From the NCBI RefSeq assembly GCF_964340395.1, contig NC_135566.1, positions 2,181,501-2,245,500 on the forward strand: a DNA stretch of 64,000 bases, read 5' to 3'. Source of the stretch: Glandiceps talaboti. Lineage: Eukaryota > Hemichordata > Enteropneusta > Spengelidae. Of this stretch, positions 44,262 through 57,714 are shown piece by piece. The notes beneath the pieces were generated by a model that ran no database searches, had not been told where the DNA came from, and worked only from the letters and a program-made list of their open reading frames with translations. Numbering within the stretch: the first letter of the stretch is position 1; the number at the start of each line of letters is the position of its first letter. The translations under genes were made by a program, and so were the position numbers.

Positions 44262-44860
44262 CAAAGTGGCCATATGGATGACAAATGGGGTATTTATTTT
44301 TTATTTTTTATTTTTTATTCATAAAACAACTCTACTACATGTATGTTTTCATACTTGGAAAAACAATGTGAAATAACATCAACCAAGTACATGTTTGTAA
44401 CTTAAAAACTGTGTGAAAAGTTTGTTATTGTATGTACAGTAACAAATATTTTACACAGTTTTCAGTGTTTTGCAATAGGGAACTTGCAAACCCGCCATGT
44501 TGAATGTTGCATCGTGGGAAATGAGATAATAAATGCTAATCAATTAGTATTGTAAACAATATTGTTACATTGTTTGTAATCACAAATAATCAATTCATAG
44601 TCACCTTGACCTTTATGGGAGGTTTATTTTATTGATAGCTCCAGATTTGGGATTACGATAACCACAGATAATCCCACAGTCCTTTGCATCTGAGCATGCT
44701 CAGTATGGATTGCAAGTGCCCGATTGTATTGAGTTACAAACAAGGATTTAGTATATATTGTTTCATATTGTTTTTCAAAAAATGAAAACATACTAGAATT
44801 ATTTTATGAATTGAAAATCCAAAATAAATACCCACTTGTCATCCATATGGCCACTTTAAA
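44262..44860. mobile_element. TTAA foldback element, copy 4, interrupted by a nested element
   Basis: Left end CAAAGTGGCCATATGGATGA, right end GTCATCCATATGGCCACTTT followed by AA. The centre (TTATTGTATGTACAGTAA) is slightly decayed. The right arm is split by the 44475-44736 element, whose removal restores the arm order seen in copy 1 (TTTTGCAAT then GTATTGAGTTA). Confidence 0.8.
44475..44736. mobile_element. MITE-like element with TAGGGAACTTGCAA ends, copy 2 (long form, nested)
   Basis: Shares GTTGAATGTTGCATCGTGGG, GATAATCCCACAGTCCTTTG and GAGCATGCTCAGT with 6552-6727 but keeps about 85 extra internal bases that the short copy lacks. Inserted in foldback copy 4, so it is the younger insertion here. 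Confidence 0.75.
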
Positions 44861-45039
44861 AAATCATGAAATAGAAAAACGACGGTTTTGTATTATATGA
44901 TTATTAATTGAAAGAAAGATTTATTATAAGTTGTAAGTAATATGACAGAAACTTCCAAACAATTATATCTTTTGACCTTTTGTAAATGTGATGTACAGTT
45001 TAAAATGACAGGAATGTTAATGACTTTTGATAGAATAAT

Positions 45040-45540
45040 AGTTTTGCTAAGGTTCTGTTCAGAACCCAGATAACATAATGGGTTGAACATGGAAATGTTC
45101 ACACAGTTTTCCTATGAATTTAATGTTGATTTTGGATCATCTCAAATAGAGAGTGGGAAGTATTGTACAATTTATGTGGTTTCCATGACATTTGTGATTT
45201 TGTCTAGGTTTTAGAACTGACATAACATATAGGGCTGAATCTTGAAACATTAACACAGTTTTCCTCTCTAGTTGGTGTTGTAGGAAAGGTTTTAGATCAG
45301 CTCAAATAGAGAGTAGGAAATGTTGTAAAATTTACAGTTCCATAGACATTTGTGTTTCTCCTACCGGCATAACATAAAGGGGTTGATCTTTGAAAAGTTC
45401 ACAGTTTTCCTATGAAGATTAAGAGTGTTGTAAAAAAGGTTTTAAATCATCTCAAACAGGCAGAAATGCTATAAATATTTTACAGTTTTTTATGCAACCA
45501 GTGTTTTTGTTAAGGTTTTAGAACCGTAGTGACGGAAAGA
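45040..45540. repeat. Old ~150-bp tandem repeat, about 3 copies
   Basis: Each copy has GTTNTAGAAC, ACATAACATA, GGGTTGA, CACAGTTTTCCT, TTTTRGATCA, CTCAAATAGAGAG and a CATTTGTG stretch, at about 45050, 45210 and 45365. A partial copy ends near 45530. Heavily diverged. Confidence 0.7.
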
Positions 45541-48319
45541 GGAAATCTGGTAATATTCATATTATTTCAAATTCTTGTATATATACACTATAATAAGCAA
45601 TTTTCATGCCAAATGGCAGCCGCTAGCGTCATATGCAAAGGATTTAAGGACTATTTGTAGTCATGGTAACAGCTAAGCTGGGGTGGTCGGAAGGCTTAAC
45701 CATCCTGCACATATGTAGGTAACCAAGACTAGAATGGTTGTGATTACAAAGAATGCGATAAGATTGTTTACAACACTGATTGGTTGATTGAATGATACAT
45801 TTCCCATAATGCATTATTCAAGATTTTGGAAATAACAGGTTATTAAGTGAATTGTTAGGACAGGAAACTAGTGCAGGGAGCATAAAGGGTACATTTTATA
45901 CAAGTCACTGACTACTGACTTCTGTTAGAAATTAACACTGTGAATATGATTGTTGACAATATAGAATTCAGACAGCAAGTTAAATTTCATATTTTGGGGT
46001 GAAGTTTATATTATAGATATAACATCCAATAATTACATTTACAACATAAATATATGTGATTAATGTGAAAGTGACAAATGTCTCATCAAATGAGGTCAGT
46101 ATGTATGTTTTGATAACCTGTGCATGTGATACGTACAGGTGTATTGAAATATAAATTAACAGAGCAAATACTGCTTTTGACAGAACTGTATGAGATTTGA
46201 ATTCATTTGAGGTTAGATGAGAAAGATGTCAAAATGAAGTACAAATACTGTCTTTGACAGATGTGTTGACCTTTAACCTATCACAATATTAGTTCAATGA
46301 AAGATGTAGTGAAAATATGAAAATTTGAATATAAATATTTCTGTTGGTAGATTCATGAACTTGAAAGTACTTGAGATTATATGCTGGAGTATTGATGAAC
46401 AAAATGTGGTTGGCATTATTTGTACAGATTGAAGTATTTGAGAGAATGTTGTACAGTAGTAGGAGGTATAGTGGTAGGAAAACAGTGCTTTGGCTAAAAT
46501 GTTGCAACCCAGGGAGGAAAGCAGTACAGTGGGTAAAATATTGAAACCCAGGGAGTGATTAAAATATTGATGCCCAGGGAAGAAAACAACACAGTGCTAC
46601 TAAGGTAAAATATTGAAACCCTGAAAAGAAATTAGCCAACAGTGAGTCAGCAGGTAGCACATTGATAGATTACTGTATGATGTTATTGGAACTATCAATA
46701 TGTTTGAGAAAACACATCCGTTGACCTTGTATATATGAATGTCACAACAAGTTTTGAAATTATCACACTAATCGGATTGTGAATAGGACTGCCTTGGTAA
46801 TACATGGTTCCAAGGTCTTGTCAGGTTACAGTTGTACAGTTGTGATGAATTGAAAATGATGAACACATAGACCAGTGGACTGACAGTACAATAGATAAAG
46901 ATGTGTAGTCAAGCTAGGGAGTTAGGGTTAAGGTTGGGGTAGAGTTAAGAATAGGATTAGACTCCCTAACTTAATGCTTATTTGTTTCTTTTGCAATGAG
47001 AGGGCAATGTTCGACACCAGTCTCTTCAAATTATTGCCAAAATTGACTATAGGCCATTGCAGACTGCAAACAGGAAATTGAATACAGAATACAGAATACA
47101 GCACCTTTGCTCAAATTGGGGGTATTATCACCTCATCATAGTACTGTTTCTTAAGAGCTTTGTCCCTTGGTATTCTGTAGAAGTGTAAATCAGGGATGTT
47201 TTTCATATTGTTTAGACATCGAGGAAACCAGCAGTGCTCTATGATTAACCAAGTAACCTATACCATGTATACCCCCAAGGTACACACTGAGGGGAAGTAG
47301 AGTGCCACCATGGCACATTTTGGAAAGGCATATTCAATGGCTTTATACTTAAAAATATAAAGAGAATAAATTGCAGTCATCATATCAGTAATGTGAAAGT
47401 ATAATTTGGCAAATTGGAAATCAAGATGGAAATTTTTGTCTCTTCGAACTGCTGAAAAACTGGTAAAGTTAAAACATTTCTTTAATTGACCAAAAATGTT
47501 TATGAGCTTGGTAGATCCACAGTGATAGAGGTACTGTGGTAGATCAAATGATTTACAGAGGTTATCATAGACAAGCAGTTAAAAGATTTTAGTATTTTTG
47601 AGTTTTCTGATCTGTTTTGGTTGACGATTCAAGTGGTCAGCTGTAACTATGGAACTTGTCATTCTTAGGAAGATTGTTGAACAAGCCAGATCGAAAGCGC
47701 CATACTAATAATTTTGAAGAGCTTGTTTGTTGTAACCTCAGTAAATGTTTTCTTTATTTGTAAAAAAATAATCATCCTCATGCTTTTATCCTTGTTACTC
47801 AAGTCAAGGTTGACATTTTGCAAAACATAATCTATGAAAATTTCATGGTTTCACTCTGTAACAGGTTGGTGTTCTTTAATAGGCAATTTTAGATTATTAT
47901 CAAAATAGACAACCTCACATGACTTCATTGTTGTCAATATCTACAATGTGAGGCCTTGTTCAAAATACGAAAATGACAATCAGATTCTAATAAAAAAGAT
48001 AGAAATCTCATGTTTTCTTATTTTAAAGAGGTTGGTGGTCTACACAATTTTAGACTGCCAGACACTGTCATGGCAGTACTTTATGTCAAATCTAGAACCT
48101 TGATCAGAATATGAAAATCTCATGAATTCATATTGAACAGGGTAGTGTATCAGATAATTTTAGCCTGAAATAAAAATAGACAGTCACATGACTTGACATG
48201 TATTATGGCAGGTTGACAATTTCAAATTGTATCAAAATAAAAAGTGTATATTTTCAGATTTAAATGATGGTAATAATATTCATGAAGCATCTTCCACTAT
48301 ATATGGATGTCATGATCGT

Positions 48320-48600
48320 TAAAGCTTTACACTGATTACCCATGGCACAGACCTGTAGTGGCACAACAGCCATATAACTTCGTCAATACCCTGTGGAGCA
48401 TACATTCGATTCCAGCCTCTGTAAGCACACAGGATTCACCTTGCAACCTCTAGCCAACCAAGTCCTCAATTATACAGCTTGGTTGACTAGGTATATAGTA
48501 GTGATTCAAATCCTCCCCAAGCACCCACAGCACCAGTGAGGCTTACACCAGCAAGTTACAAATTCCAACCCTGCAGTCACTCTAACCACTCAACCATCAA
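48320..48600 (+). repeat. Dispersed element with GCGCT end, copy 2
   Basis: Diverged homologue of 28741-29170 (CCATGGCACAGACCTGTAGT, GGCACAACAGCC, GGAGCATACATTCGATTCCA, CAGCTTGGTTGACT) running directly into the 46-bp satellite, whose unit resembles the element's end. Confidence 0.7.
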
Positions 48601-50150
48601 GACTGCTCAACTTGCAGATTCGAAGTCAGCCACTCAAACCACTCAACTATCATAACTCCACATGGACTAGATTCAAGTCTCTGAGCCACTCTAACCACTC
48701 AACTTACAAGATTACACAACTTGCAGAATCCAATCAGCCACTTTAGTCATTCAACCATCAGAACTGCACAGATTCCAAGCATGTCAATCTAACCATCCAA
48801 CCATCAGAACTGCACAGATTCCTAGCATGTCACTCTAACCACTCAACCATCAGAACTGCACAGATTCCTAGCATGTCACTCTAACCATTCCGCCGTCAGA
48901 ACTGCACAGATTCCAAGCCAGTCACACTAACCATTCAACCATCAGAACTGGGCAGATTCCAAGCATGTCAATCTAACCATCCAACCATCAGAACTGCACA
49001 GATTCCTAGCATGTCAATCTAACCATTCAACCATCAGAACTGCACAGATTCCTAGCATGTCAATCTAACCATTCAACCATCAGAACTGGGCAGATTCCAA
49101 GTATGTCCATCTAACCATTCAACCATCAGAACTGCACAGATTCCAAGCATGTCACTCTAACCACTCAACCATCAGAACTGCACAGATTCCTAGCATGTCA
49201 CTCTAACCATTCAACCACCAGAACTCCACAGATTCCAAGTATGTCCATCTAACCATTCAACCATCAGAACTGGGCAGATTCCAAGTATGTCACTCTAACC
49301 ATTCAACCATCAGAACTGCACAGATTCCAAGTATGTCACTCTAACCATTCAACCATCAGAACTGGGCAGATTCCAAGTATGTCCATCTAACCATTCAACC
49401 ATCAGAACTGGGCAGATTCCAAGTATGTCCATCTAACCATTCAACCATCAGAACTGGGCAGATTCCAAGTATGTCCATCTAACCATTCAACCATCAGAAC
49501 TGGGCAGATTCCAAGTATGTCCATCTAACCATTCAACCATCAGAACTGGGCAGATTCCAAGTATGTCACTCTAACCATTCAACCATCAGAACTGCACAGA
49601 TTCCAAGCATGTCACTCTAACCATTCAACCATCAGAACTGCACAGATTCCAAGTATGTCCATCTAACCATTCAACCATCAGAACTGGGCAGATTCCAAGT
49701 ATGTCCATCTAACCATTCAACCATCAGAACTGGGCAGATTCCAAGTATGTCCATCTAACCATTCAACCATCAGAACTGGGCAGATTCCAAGTATGTCCAT
49801 CTAACCATTCAACCATCAGAACTGGACAGATTCCAAGTATGTCCATCTAACCATTCAACCATCAGAACTGGGCAGATTCCAAGTATGTCCATCTAACCAT
49901 TCAACCACCAGAACTGGGCAGATTCCAAGTATGTCACTCTAACCATTCAACCATCAGAACTGCACAGATTCCAAGCATGTCACTCTAACCACTCAACCAT
50001 CATAACTGCACAGATTCCAAGTATGTCACTCTAACCATTCAACCATCAGAACTGCACAGATTCCAAGCATGTCACTCTAACCACTCAACCATCAGAAATC
50101 CACAGATTCCAAGCCAGCCACCCTAACCACTCAACCATCAGAACTCCACA
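48590..50150. repeat. 46-bp satellite, about 33 copies
   Basis: Unit CCATTCAACCATCAGAACTG, CACAGATTCCAAGCATGTCA and CTCTAA, with a second type GGGCAGATTCCAAGTATGTC-CATCTAA. The first copies (48590-48780) are irregular and element-like; the middle is regular; the last two at the far end again look like the element (CCAAGCCAGCCACCCTAACC). Confidence 0.95.
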
Positions 50151-50739
50151 GATACAAGTTATAACCTTCAGCTGCATTTTGTAAATGATCAATAATTTCA
50201 ACTCACAAAATCAGTTTTTGCTTTCCATGATTTACAAATGAATTTTAACAATCAGTAATTTAAAATTGATTTAAAATGCATATTCATAATTAATTACTCA
50301 TCAATTCAGATAAAAAAGAGACATCGCCATTTACAAATCTGGTCAATGATAAACATTCTGTGAAATCAATACTGTTAGAGAAATCAATGCTATAGAAATA
50401 GTGACAGACATTGGTACATTCTGGTAAAACTAGCAGTGTAGATAATTGATCTCTTAAAGTAATGGGAAGATTTTATTGAGGAAAGTGTCACTTTAGTAAG
50501 AAAAACATCTCAGAATATCCAATAAATTCAATAAAATCTGGTTCTTTGCCCTAAGCTGCATAGAAAAAAGGTGCCCTCATCAATTCAAAGTAATCTATAC
50601 AAAGAAGTAGAGTAACAGGGTATACTTGTATAGTGGTGACATCACATTGAAAACTTGCGGCATACATGGTGAACCAAGTAAACAGAATTCCTTACACATT
50701 TACTTTAGATGAGTGTGGCTTGACCTTGATTATGCCATG

Positions 50740-51025
50740 CGGCTACTGCCCAGCAAAGAGTGTACCATACATGTATGACCATGGACTTTATACAAAGATT
50801 ATGCCATGTGACTGGGCTGACAGAGATTGGGTCACATACAGGGGCTACCGGGTATTATGCAATCTGGCCAATGGCTCACAGAGATGGCTCCATCTGACCA
50901 TTGATATTGGTTGACAGAGATTGCGCCATGTGATGTGGCCACAGACTGACATAGATTATGCCAAATGGCCGTTGGTATATACAGAATACATGAATTGTGC
51001 CATGTGGCTATTATCTGACAGAGGA
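50740..51025. repeat. Degenerate tandem repeat (~45-bp theme)
   Basis: GATTATGCCATGTG, GGCTGACAGAGATTG and TGGCCAATGG themes recur about six times in altered order (50728, 50798, 50855, 50925, 50955, 50995). Old array; an 82-codon frame here is chance. Confidence 0.6.
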
Positions 51026-51227
51026 TGCAACATGATTCCATCATGTATGAATGTTTCTACTGGAGCATCCCTGGCATTTGTGAATAGCCATATTTGCATG
51101 TTGTGTAGCTTTTGAAGTACACTTGTATGCTATGTGTTCAGTTTTAAGTCAACTATGAAATTCTCAAAAATGGATAAAGTAAAGTGTGATAAGACCAAAT
51201 AAAGGAAACAAACATATGTACATGCAC

Positions 51228-51352
51228 ATGCATACCTACCTACCTAACTACCTACCTACATACATACATACATACATACATACATACATACATGCATGCA
51301 TGTGTGCATGCGTGCATACATGCATACGTACATACGTACATACATGTATGTA
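51228..51352. repeat. CCTA / CATA / CATG microsatellite block
   Basis: CTACCTAC, then about ten CATA units, then CATG and CGTA variants. Confidence 0.93.
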
Positions 51353-52224
51353 CAAATAAAATAAATTAATTGAAACATAACTATAAATAAGGTACATGTG
51401 CATTGTAAATCAGTGGTCGAGTCTCATGATGGTACATGGTATGATTCTTTCACAGCAGGGTAAATGTAAACTTGAACTTCAAATGAAATATGAGATCCAA
51501 ATGCAATTCTAGAAATTCAGAATGTTTTGATTTTAAAAATGCAATTCTAACATCATAAAAACATGTCAGGTATGAGCCACATATGAATATTCATAGTTGA
51601 TAAGTATTAATATGAATTGATAATGTAAATATATTGAGTTATTGTGGTCACAAGTGGTTGACAGCTGTCACTGAAAAAACTATATGCAAAAATAATAAAC
51701 AAGCAGACAAAATGATAATTTATCACTGCTGTTTTCACTGCCTGATACTGACCTTAGAATAACCCCAGTCTTTGCATTCCAGAGAATAGCAAATGTAAAT
51801 TTACTCATCGATAAATACACAAAATAACCTCAGGCTTCACGTTCCATATATTAGAAAAAATACAAGTTAACTAAAATGCATGTTGCACAAAATAACCCCA
51901 TTCTCTGTGTTCAAGTTTGCATTGAAATACATGTATAAATAACCCCCATTCTCTGTGTGCATGTAGAATTTGTAAAAATGAAAGAAACATGTGATATGAT
52001 GTGATAATATTGCCAAAATGTGAACACAAAATGAATGTTTGTGAATTCAAAAGGATGGCAAATGTTATAAATTAAAGAGCAGAAAATATAAACAAATTTA
52101 AGTAACATGTTATTATGCAAATATCATGTTATTTTGCAAATGAATGGTGCAAAGAAGAACATTTCAAACTAAATCAATGTTCCTTGCTCAGGTTCTTTAT
52201 TAACATGTAGAACAATATAAATAT

Positions 52225-52648
52225 TGTTATGTGTACCAGAGATTACTTGCACCAGTGTGCATGCATACTAGTGGTATTTGCACTGCAGTGCAATATCAAA
52301 AACATTATTGCATACTTGCATGCAAATTATATTATGCAAATGAGGATGTAGTCATTGGTTACACAAAAATGTGTGTGATAACATAGTGTCATTTTTACGG
52401 AAATTTATTGTTTTCCAATTTTGGATATTATAAAAACAGAACCCCATGCGACATGAGTGGGTACTCATGGGTATTTGCACTTTAATATCCTTGCAGTGTT
52501 TTCTGCTGCACTTTCACTTGCTACGCTGATTAAAGTACTGCTGCAGAGAACACTGCAAGCACTCGTGCAAATACCTCAAGTATGCCACTAATGCATCATG
52601 GGATTCTGTCATATACTTCAATATGGTGTTTTATACTTCTGACAAAGA
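52225..52648 (-). repeat. Dispersed ~400-bp repeat, copy 2 (inverted)
   Basis: Reverse-orientation homologue of 1865-2265 with the same order of blocks. Differences are scattered substitutions and small indels, consistent with an old transposed element. No open frame. Confidence 0.8.
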
Positions 52649-53056
52649 TAGTGAAAACAAAGACATAATATCAAAAATAATTTGATCATCTCTGTTGATG
52701 TCACACACCTGAGAAGTGATGAGGTTCGTAACTGAATAAAGAAATTTGGTACACCGCTATACACCCATACTATGGATGCTCAGCTTTCAATATGTAAATG
52801 TTTTCACAGTGGAGTAAGCTTCCACAGCAATTTTGTCATCTTGATCTTGTACTCTAAATATCTATGAAACCCTTGTGTCATGGTCGCCATGTTTTGTCTG
52901 TGTTCTAAAATAGCTAAGGTACACGACACATACATTTGGCTAGTCGTGCCACAAATTTTAGCTCTATGAGGGTAATAAGCTGGTCAGTTTTGACATCCAA
53001 ATGTTAGGTACTAATGCATACCTGAATAATGTCACTCAGTTATTACAGGAGTGGTC

Positions 53057-53134
53057 GTCATGTCAGTACAGAAAGGTCGTATCTGCTATGCAATTGTATA
53101 GGCAGAGACGACCGTACTGCACTGATGCGACATG
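53057..53134. repeat. Short palindromic element, copy 2 (78 bp)
   Basis: TCATGTCAGTACAG, GGTCGTATCTGC, centre TATGCAATTGTATA, then GCAGAGACGACC and ACTGCACTGATGCGACA. Same family as 33379-33453 with the centre in the opposite orientation. Confidence 0.75.
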
Positions 53135-55437
53135 GTACTGAATGACAAATCTTGCCGTTTAAAAGTAGCCTGTAACATAGGGGAAGGTTGTGTAACATCG
53201 GGGAACCTTGGTTGTGTTGTGTGAATTCTGAATCACCAGTTGATTTGATTTGTCCTGTTGTACTTGCCTATACCCTTTAGCTGTCAAAATGTAGACTTAG
53301 TGTTTGACATGTACGGAATTAGCAATCCTCTATGGTCATCGATATTAAAGTTTGTGCAGTGGGTGGTAATGTTGTACCTGCTTTTAATCAGTAATGTGTT
53401 TACTGAGTGATTAAAGGAGTGTACTGAATGATGACGCCTTCTGTTTTAAGTGACAAGTATCATAGAGGCAGATTGTGTAACATGGGGGAACCCTGATTGA
53501 GTTGCAGATTGTGTAACATACGGGAACTCTGAGTGTTTTGTTTGAATTCACCAGTTGATGAACTGACCTGGGAGTTTTAAATTGTCCTTGCTTCATTGAT
53601 CTCATAGACAAACTAGTGTACCATAGTCAATTTTGAATGGTCTGTGCATACAGTAACTGTTACTGTAACATACAGGTATTACATCCAATGGGATTTGGGA
53701 GTCATCATTGTACAAGTGTCAGTATATAAGGTTTACACTGAAAACTGGGACTCTCAGTTTTCCCAAAAACAATCTGGGACTGCATAGTCTTTGTGGTATT
53801 CATTCAACAAATCTGTGTAATGCAGTCTCTGTCCTTGTTTGTCCCTTTTGTGTCTGTCAATCTTCACATGATTAACAAAGAATATTTATTTGGTTCAAGT
53901 TCTGAACCTGACAGGTTATGTGTGTTTCCGTGTGTGTGTGTGTGTGTGTGTGGGGGTGGGGGGGTGGGGTGCATTGTAAGCTTAGAGACGACTCGGAGGC
54001 ATTTATGTCAAATTTGAATTCAGTGAGCTCAAAGCAATCAGGTGGAATGCTATCAAATTATCTATAAATTACAGTAGTTTCATATATAATTGATATATTT
54101 TGAAATGATTGTGGTCATCTTGCAGACTAAGAGTTTGTTGTATTCTCTGCACGTCTATGCCATCAATTTTGAGAGAATTAATGGCTAATATTCATTTAAG
54201 ATATAATAGGAAATAGAAGACGTTGTCGGTCAATAGGGTCAAAATGTATCATGCATTATTGCCTTTATGTAACTCGAGGGCATTTTGTTTTGGCTATATT
54301 TCACAGTATTGTGTTTGTTGTGGAATATTTTAGAATATTTTATTGGTAAATTGTAATGTTGAAATGAAAACTGTGATTTCCAATTTATGTATTGGAACTA
54401 GTGTTAGCACTGTTACATATATTTAATATACAACTACAACTTGACTATGTATACTATGTGAAATGATTTAGGGTTTAGGTTGTCTGAGCATGTTGCTATA
54501 GAAACCGATTTTATATTGGCTTCTTATTTATATTAAAGATTATTGTACATGTATATCTACGTGATTTGGGAGAATAAAAAATGTATTTTTTCCAACACCT
54601 TTCGTCAGTTCACAATATGTGCATATCCCACATATGTAACACATACATGTACATTGCGTTCTGAATTTATTTTGTAGTTTTGATAATGTGTACATTTGTA
54701 AGTTATAAGGAAGCTACATGTATATCTACAGTATAGAAGACAAACACTCCCAGGCACGTCCACCTTTTATTCACCACATGTTGTCTTCGCTAGGGCATCA
54801 ATTGTTACTATTTTCACAATATAGATGCAGGCATGCATCTGTCTTTATAGAAAAACACAGATTTATCGATGGCTTCTATGTATATTATAAACCTGGAAAT
54901 TTTGCTTAAGACTCATTTTCACTTATTTTGCTTGAAAACAAAAAACGCAAACCAAAAAGCAACTAAAATGCCTTCTTGTACATAAACTCAATGTACCTGT
55001 CTGGTGTTTGGTAAAATATAGTTTTTGAGGAATAGGTGAACTTGAAATGGTAAAATCGCAAAATTTTGTACTTGGCGAAATTACCTATGTTTCCAGTATT
55101 GTGTGTTATAGTTCGAGGGTAAAATATACAATGCAAGGCAAACTTTTTTTCAGCAATTGGGGTAAATCTTTATTCAGAGTAACAGAGTTGTGTTGTAATG
55201 TAATTTCCCATTTAAAAGATTCAATTCATATGCAAATCAAATATGATAGTTGGTTGCTAACTCTTTGTAATCCTCCAATTAGGATTGAAAAGGCGAAATG
55301 AAACAAGTAATTACAGTGTTTGCAATTAAAATGACTTATAAGAACTGAATCTTCATGTTTAAATCATGTGTACATGTATAAAATAGTAATTGATGACAAA
55401 CCTGATTCTGTGAATGGTTTAGATGAGTTTGTAAGAA

Positions 55438-55612
55438 CTATCCCAGAGACTTGGCTATTTGCAGGGCTATTTGCTTCTCTGGCAAACGATATTGTCTAGC
55501 TGGATAGCGAAATCTCTTGGCTAACAAGTGCAAATGGCTGGATAGCCAAGTCTCTGGGCTAGCAAAGGACATTGTCAAGCTGGATGGAAAGCCAAGTCTC
55601 TGAGCTGACAAG
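55438..55612. repeat. Repeated inverted motif AGAGACTTGGCTAT / GATAGCCAAGTCTC
   Basis: AGAGACTTGGCTAT at 55446 faces GGATAGCCAAGTCTCTGGGC near 55540 and AAGCCAAGTCTCTGAGC near 55590, with TTGTCTAGCTGGATAGC between. Related pieces occur near 17788, 19912 and 22373. Probably a small foldback family. Confidence 0.55.
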
Positions 55613-56104
55613 AAAATGCTATCATCTACATGTACATCAATTTGATGTTATTACTGAATGGTTTTACTGAATTTGATATTCTTAAACAGCTAAAACTTTA
55701 ACAACTACAAGGTCACAAATTGATAATTAGTCACCAGGATATATGTTTGTAGGCTAAATGTGTTGGAACTCAGGTTAATGCCACAGTTAAGGTAAAACTT
55801 CTGCAAAACGTTATCAAACAAGGTAGCTGTGTTCCAAATATCAGCACGTCTCATGTTAATAATAATGTACATAGCAAGATATTGTACATGTATGTCTTTT
55901 CAACTTATAGTATGTAAGCAGTAAAAGGTAAGAGGGATTATGTTCATGTCTGATACACAGTATGATGTCACGTAACTGTCTACTTACAGTGGTTGCATGT
56001 TATCAATGCCATATGCCTACTCAGTTTTCTCAACTAGCAGGATTCTGGTGAAGTGTGGTAATGTGGAGAAACATCGTGTCAAAATGGCAGCGATACATTA
56101 CATT

Positions 56105-56240
56105 CAACAATTTTTGGGGTGAACCTCAGTTATGTTTTCCATACTTGCTGCACTGAACAAAAATGTGAACCTGAACAATTGAATTTTTATGATGAACGAC
56201 AGTTACGTTTTTCATACTTGAATTGAACAAATTTGTTAAC
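56105..56240. repeat. Two-copy tandem duplication (~90 bp)
   Basis: AATTTTTGGGGTGAACCTCAGTTATGTTTTCCATACTTG is echoed by AATTTTTATGATGAACGACAGTTACGTTTTTCATACTTG, each followed by TGAACAAA and TGAACCTGAA-like sequence. Confidence 0.7.
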
Positions 56241-57065
56241 CTGAATTTGGTTACCATTTTAGTGCAAATTGAGAATATTAATGTTCATGTCTTTAACAAA
56301 TGTAGCAGGTCTGGTTGGCTTTGACCTATAACATGAATAATTAAAATGTTTTTAGGGACATACAGACAATCTTGACTTTCATTGATATTCATATCACACA
56401 TCACACCTAGTACTTTTAGACTTACAGAAAATTGTGGGAATATGATTTTGACCAGACAGAACCAATTGTTTGAGATACTTATAAGATTAATATGTCTTAA
56501 AACACATTTCTTCTCTAAATTTAAATATATTTAAATTTGTTTTGTATATGTAGTATTGTGAAAGCATAAAAATTAGTAAGCCAGAAATAATGAAAATAAT
56601 AACATCAAATTTTTATTATCATATGATCTGAGTTGATGTGTGTTGCCAAGTTGTAAGGTACATGTTACATACTGATTAGAATCCGATGTAGTGTACATGT
56701 CATGATTTCTTGTTGGCTGTTATGTTTACTATCATTTGTTCTTTTGTGAGCGCCCGTTACATATATCTGACACATAGGTTTTCCCGAGCCACACGATCGT
56801 GCTGAGTGAATTCACAATTTTTGATTAACAATCAATATATTTAAATTAATGATTTATTTATTTATGATTAGATGTATCAGTAATTCAGCACAAGTGTAAT
56901 TTTGATGGAAAAAAAACAAAATTGTTTATTAAATATACTTCTTAATAATTGGAGATATGGAACAGCATATAAACATAACACTAAATGAAGCAAATATTTG
57001 AGTGAATAGTGAGCAGCTACATTTTGTGATTTAAAGCCATCAAGAAAATTAGCCTATCTGTGTAG

Positions 57066-57098
<33 letters not shown>

Positions 57099-57200
57099 CT
57101 TTATTTATTAATCTCGATAACTCCATAGGTTTTTAAACCTCTTTTCGTGGAGGTCAAGATACATCAAAATACAAAATAGATGATGACATTTATTAAAAAA
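57066..57200 (-). repeat. Possible LINE 3' end with (ATT) tail
   Basis: A TTA run (57068-57093) next to CTTTATTTATTAATCTCGAT, then AGGTCAAGATACATCAAAAT. In reverse this reads like a retrotransposon 3' end ending in (AAT) repeats. No reverse transcriptase reading frame is present. Confidence 0.4.
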
Positions 57201-57714
57201 CACAAAAATGAATAAATCAACTTATTTAAATGTACATGTACACGGAAAGCTACCTTTGTTGTCCGGTCTGTATCTTAACAGAACGGTAAATAAGTGAATA
57301 GGTCATTTGAAATTTATTGATGGCAGTCTTTTCATTCTAAAATTAATAATTTCAATAGACTTAGTTCAGATTCATATATCATAAGTTTACATGACAGTTT
57401 CTTTTCAGTCTGGAAATTTCCTCGTGTTTTGTTTGTCTCAGATTCATAAATATTGCAGGATAGTCATGCAGGTTGTTAGAACATGATACATGCACTTATA
57501 TTGTAGTCGTGTTGCTTTCTGGAGTAATAGGCTAGCGGTATAAATTTATTTATAGGCAAAATGCTTGAAAATGGAGTTTGCTACGTCAACAAGTATTGGT
57601 TTAGGTGAATGTAGATGTAGTCTATACAAAATTGATATTGTATAAATTCTAATTCTTTGTACCTTTAGTTTTGATGTGGAACCCTGGTTAAAAATCAGTT
57701 GAGGAAGTATAAAG

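Noticed and set aside
50666-50914. 82-codon frame with Cys/Trp/Tyr
   Set aside because: Falls on a degenerate tandem repeat; no start context or splice partners.
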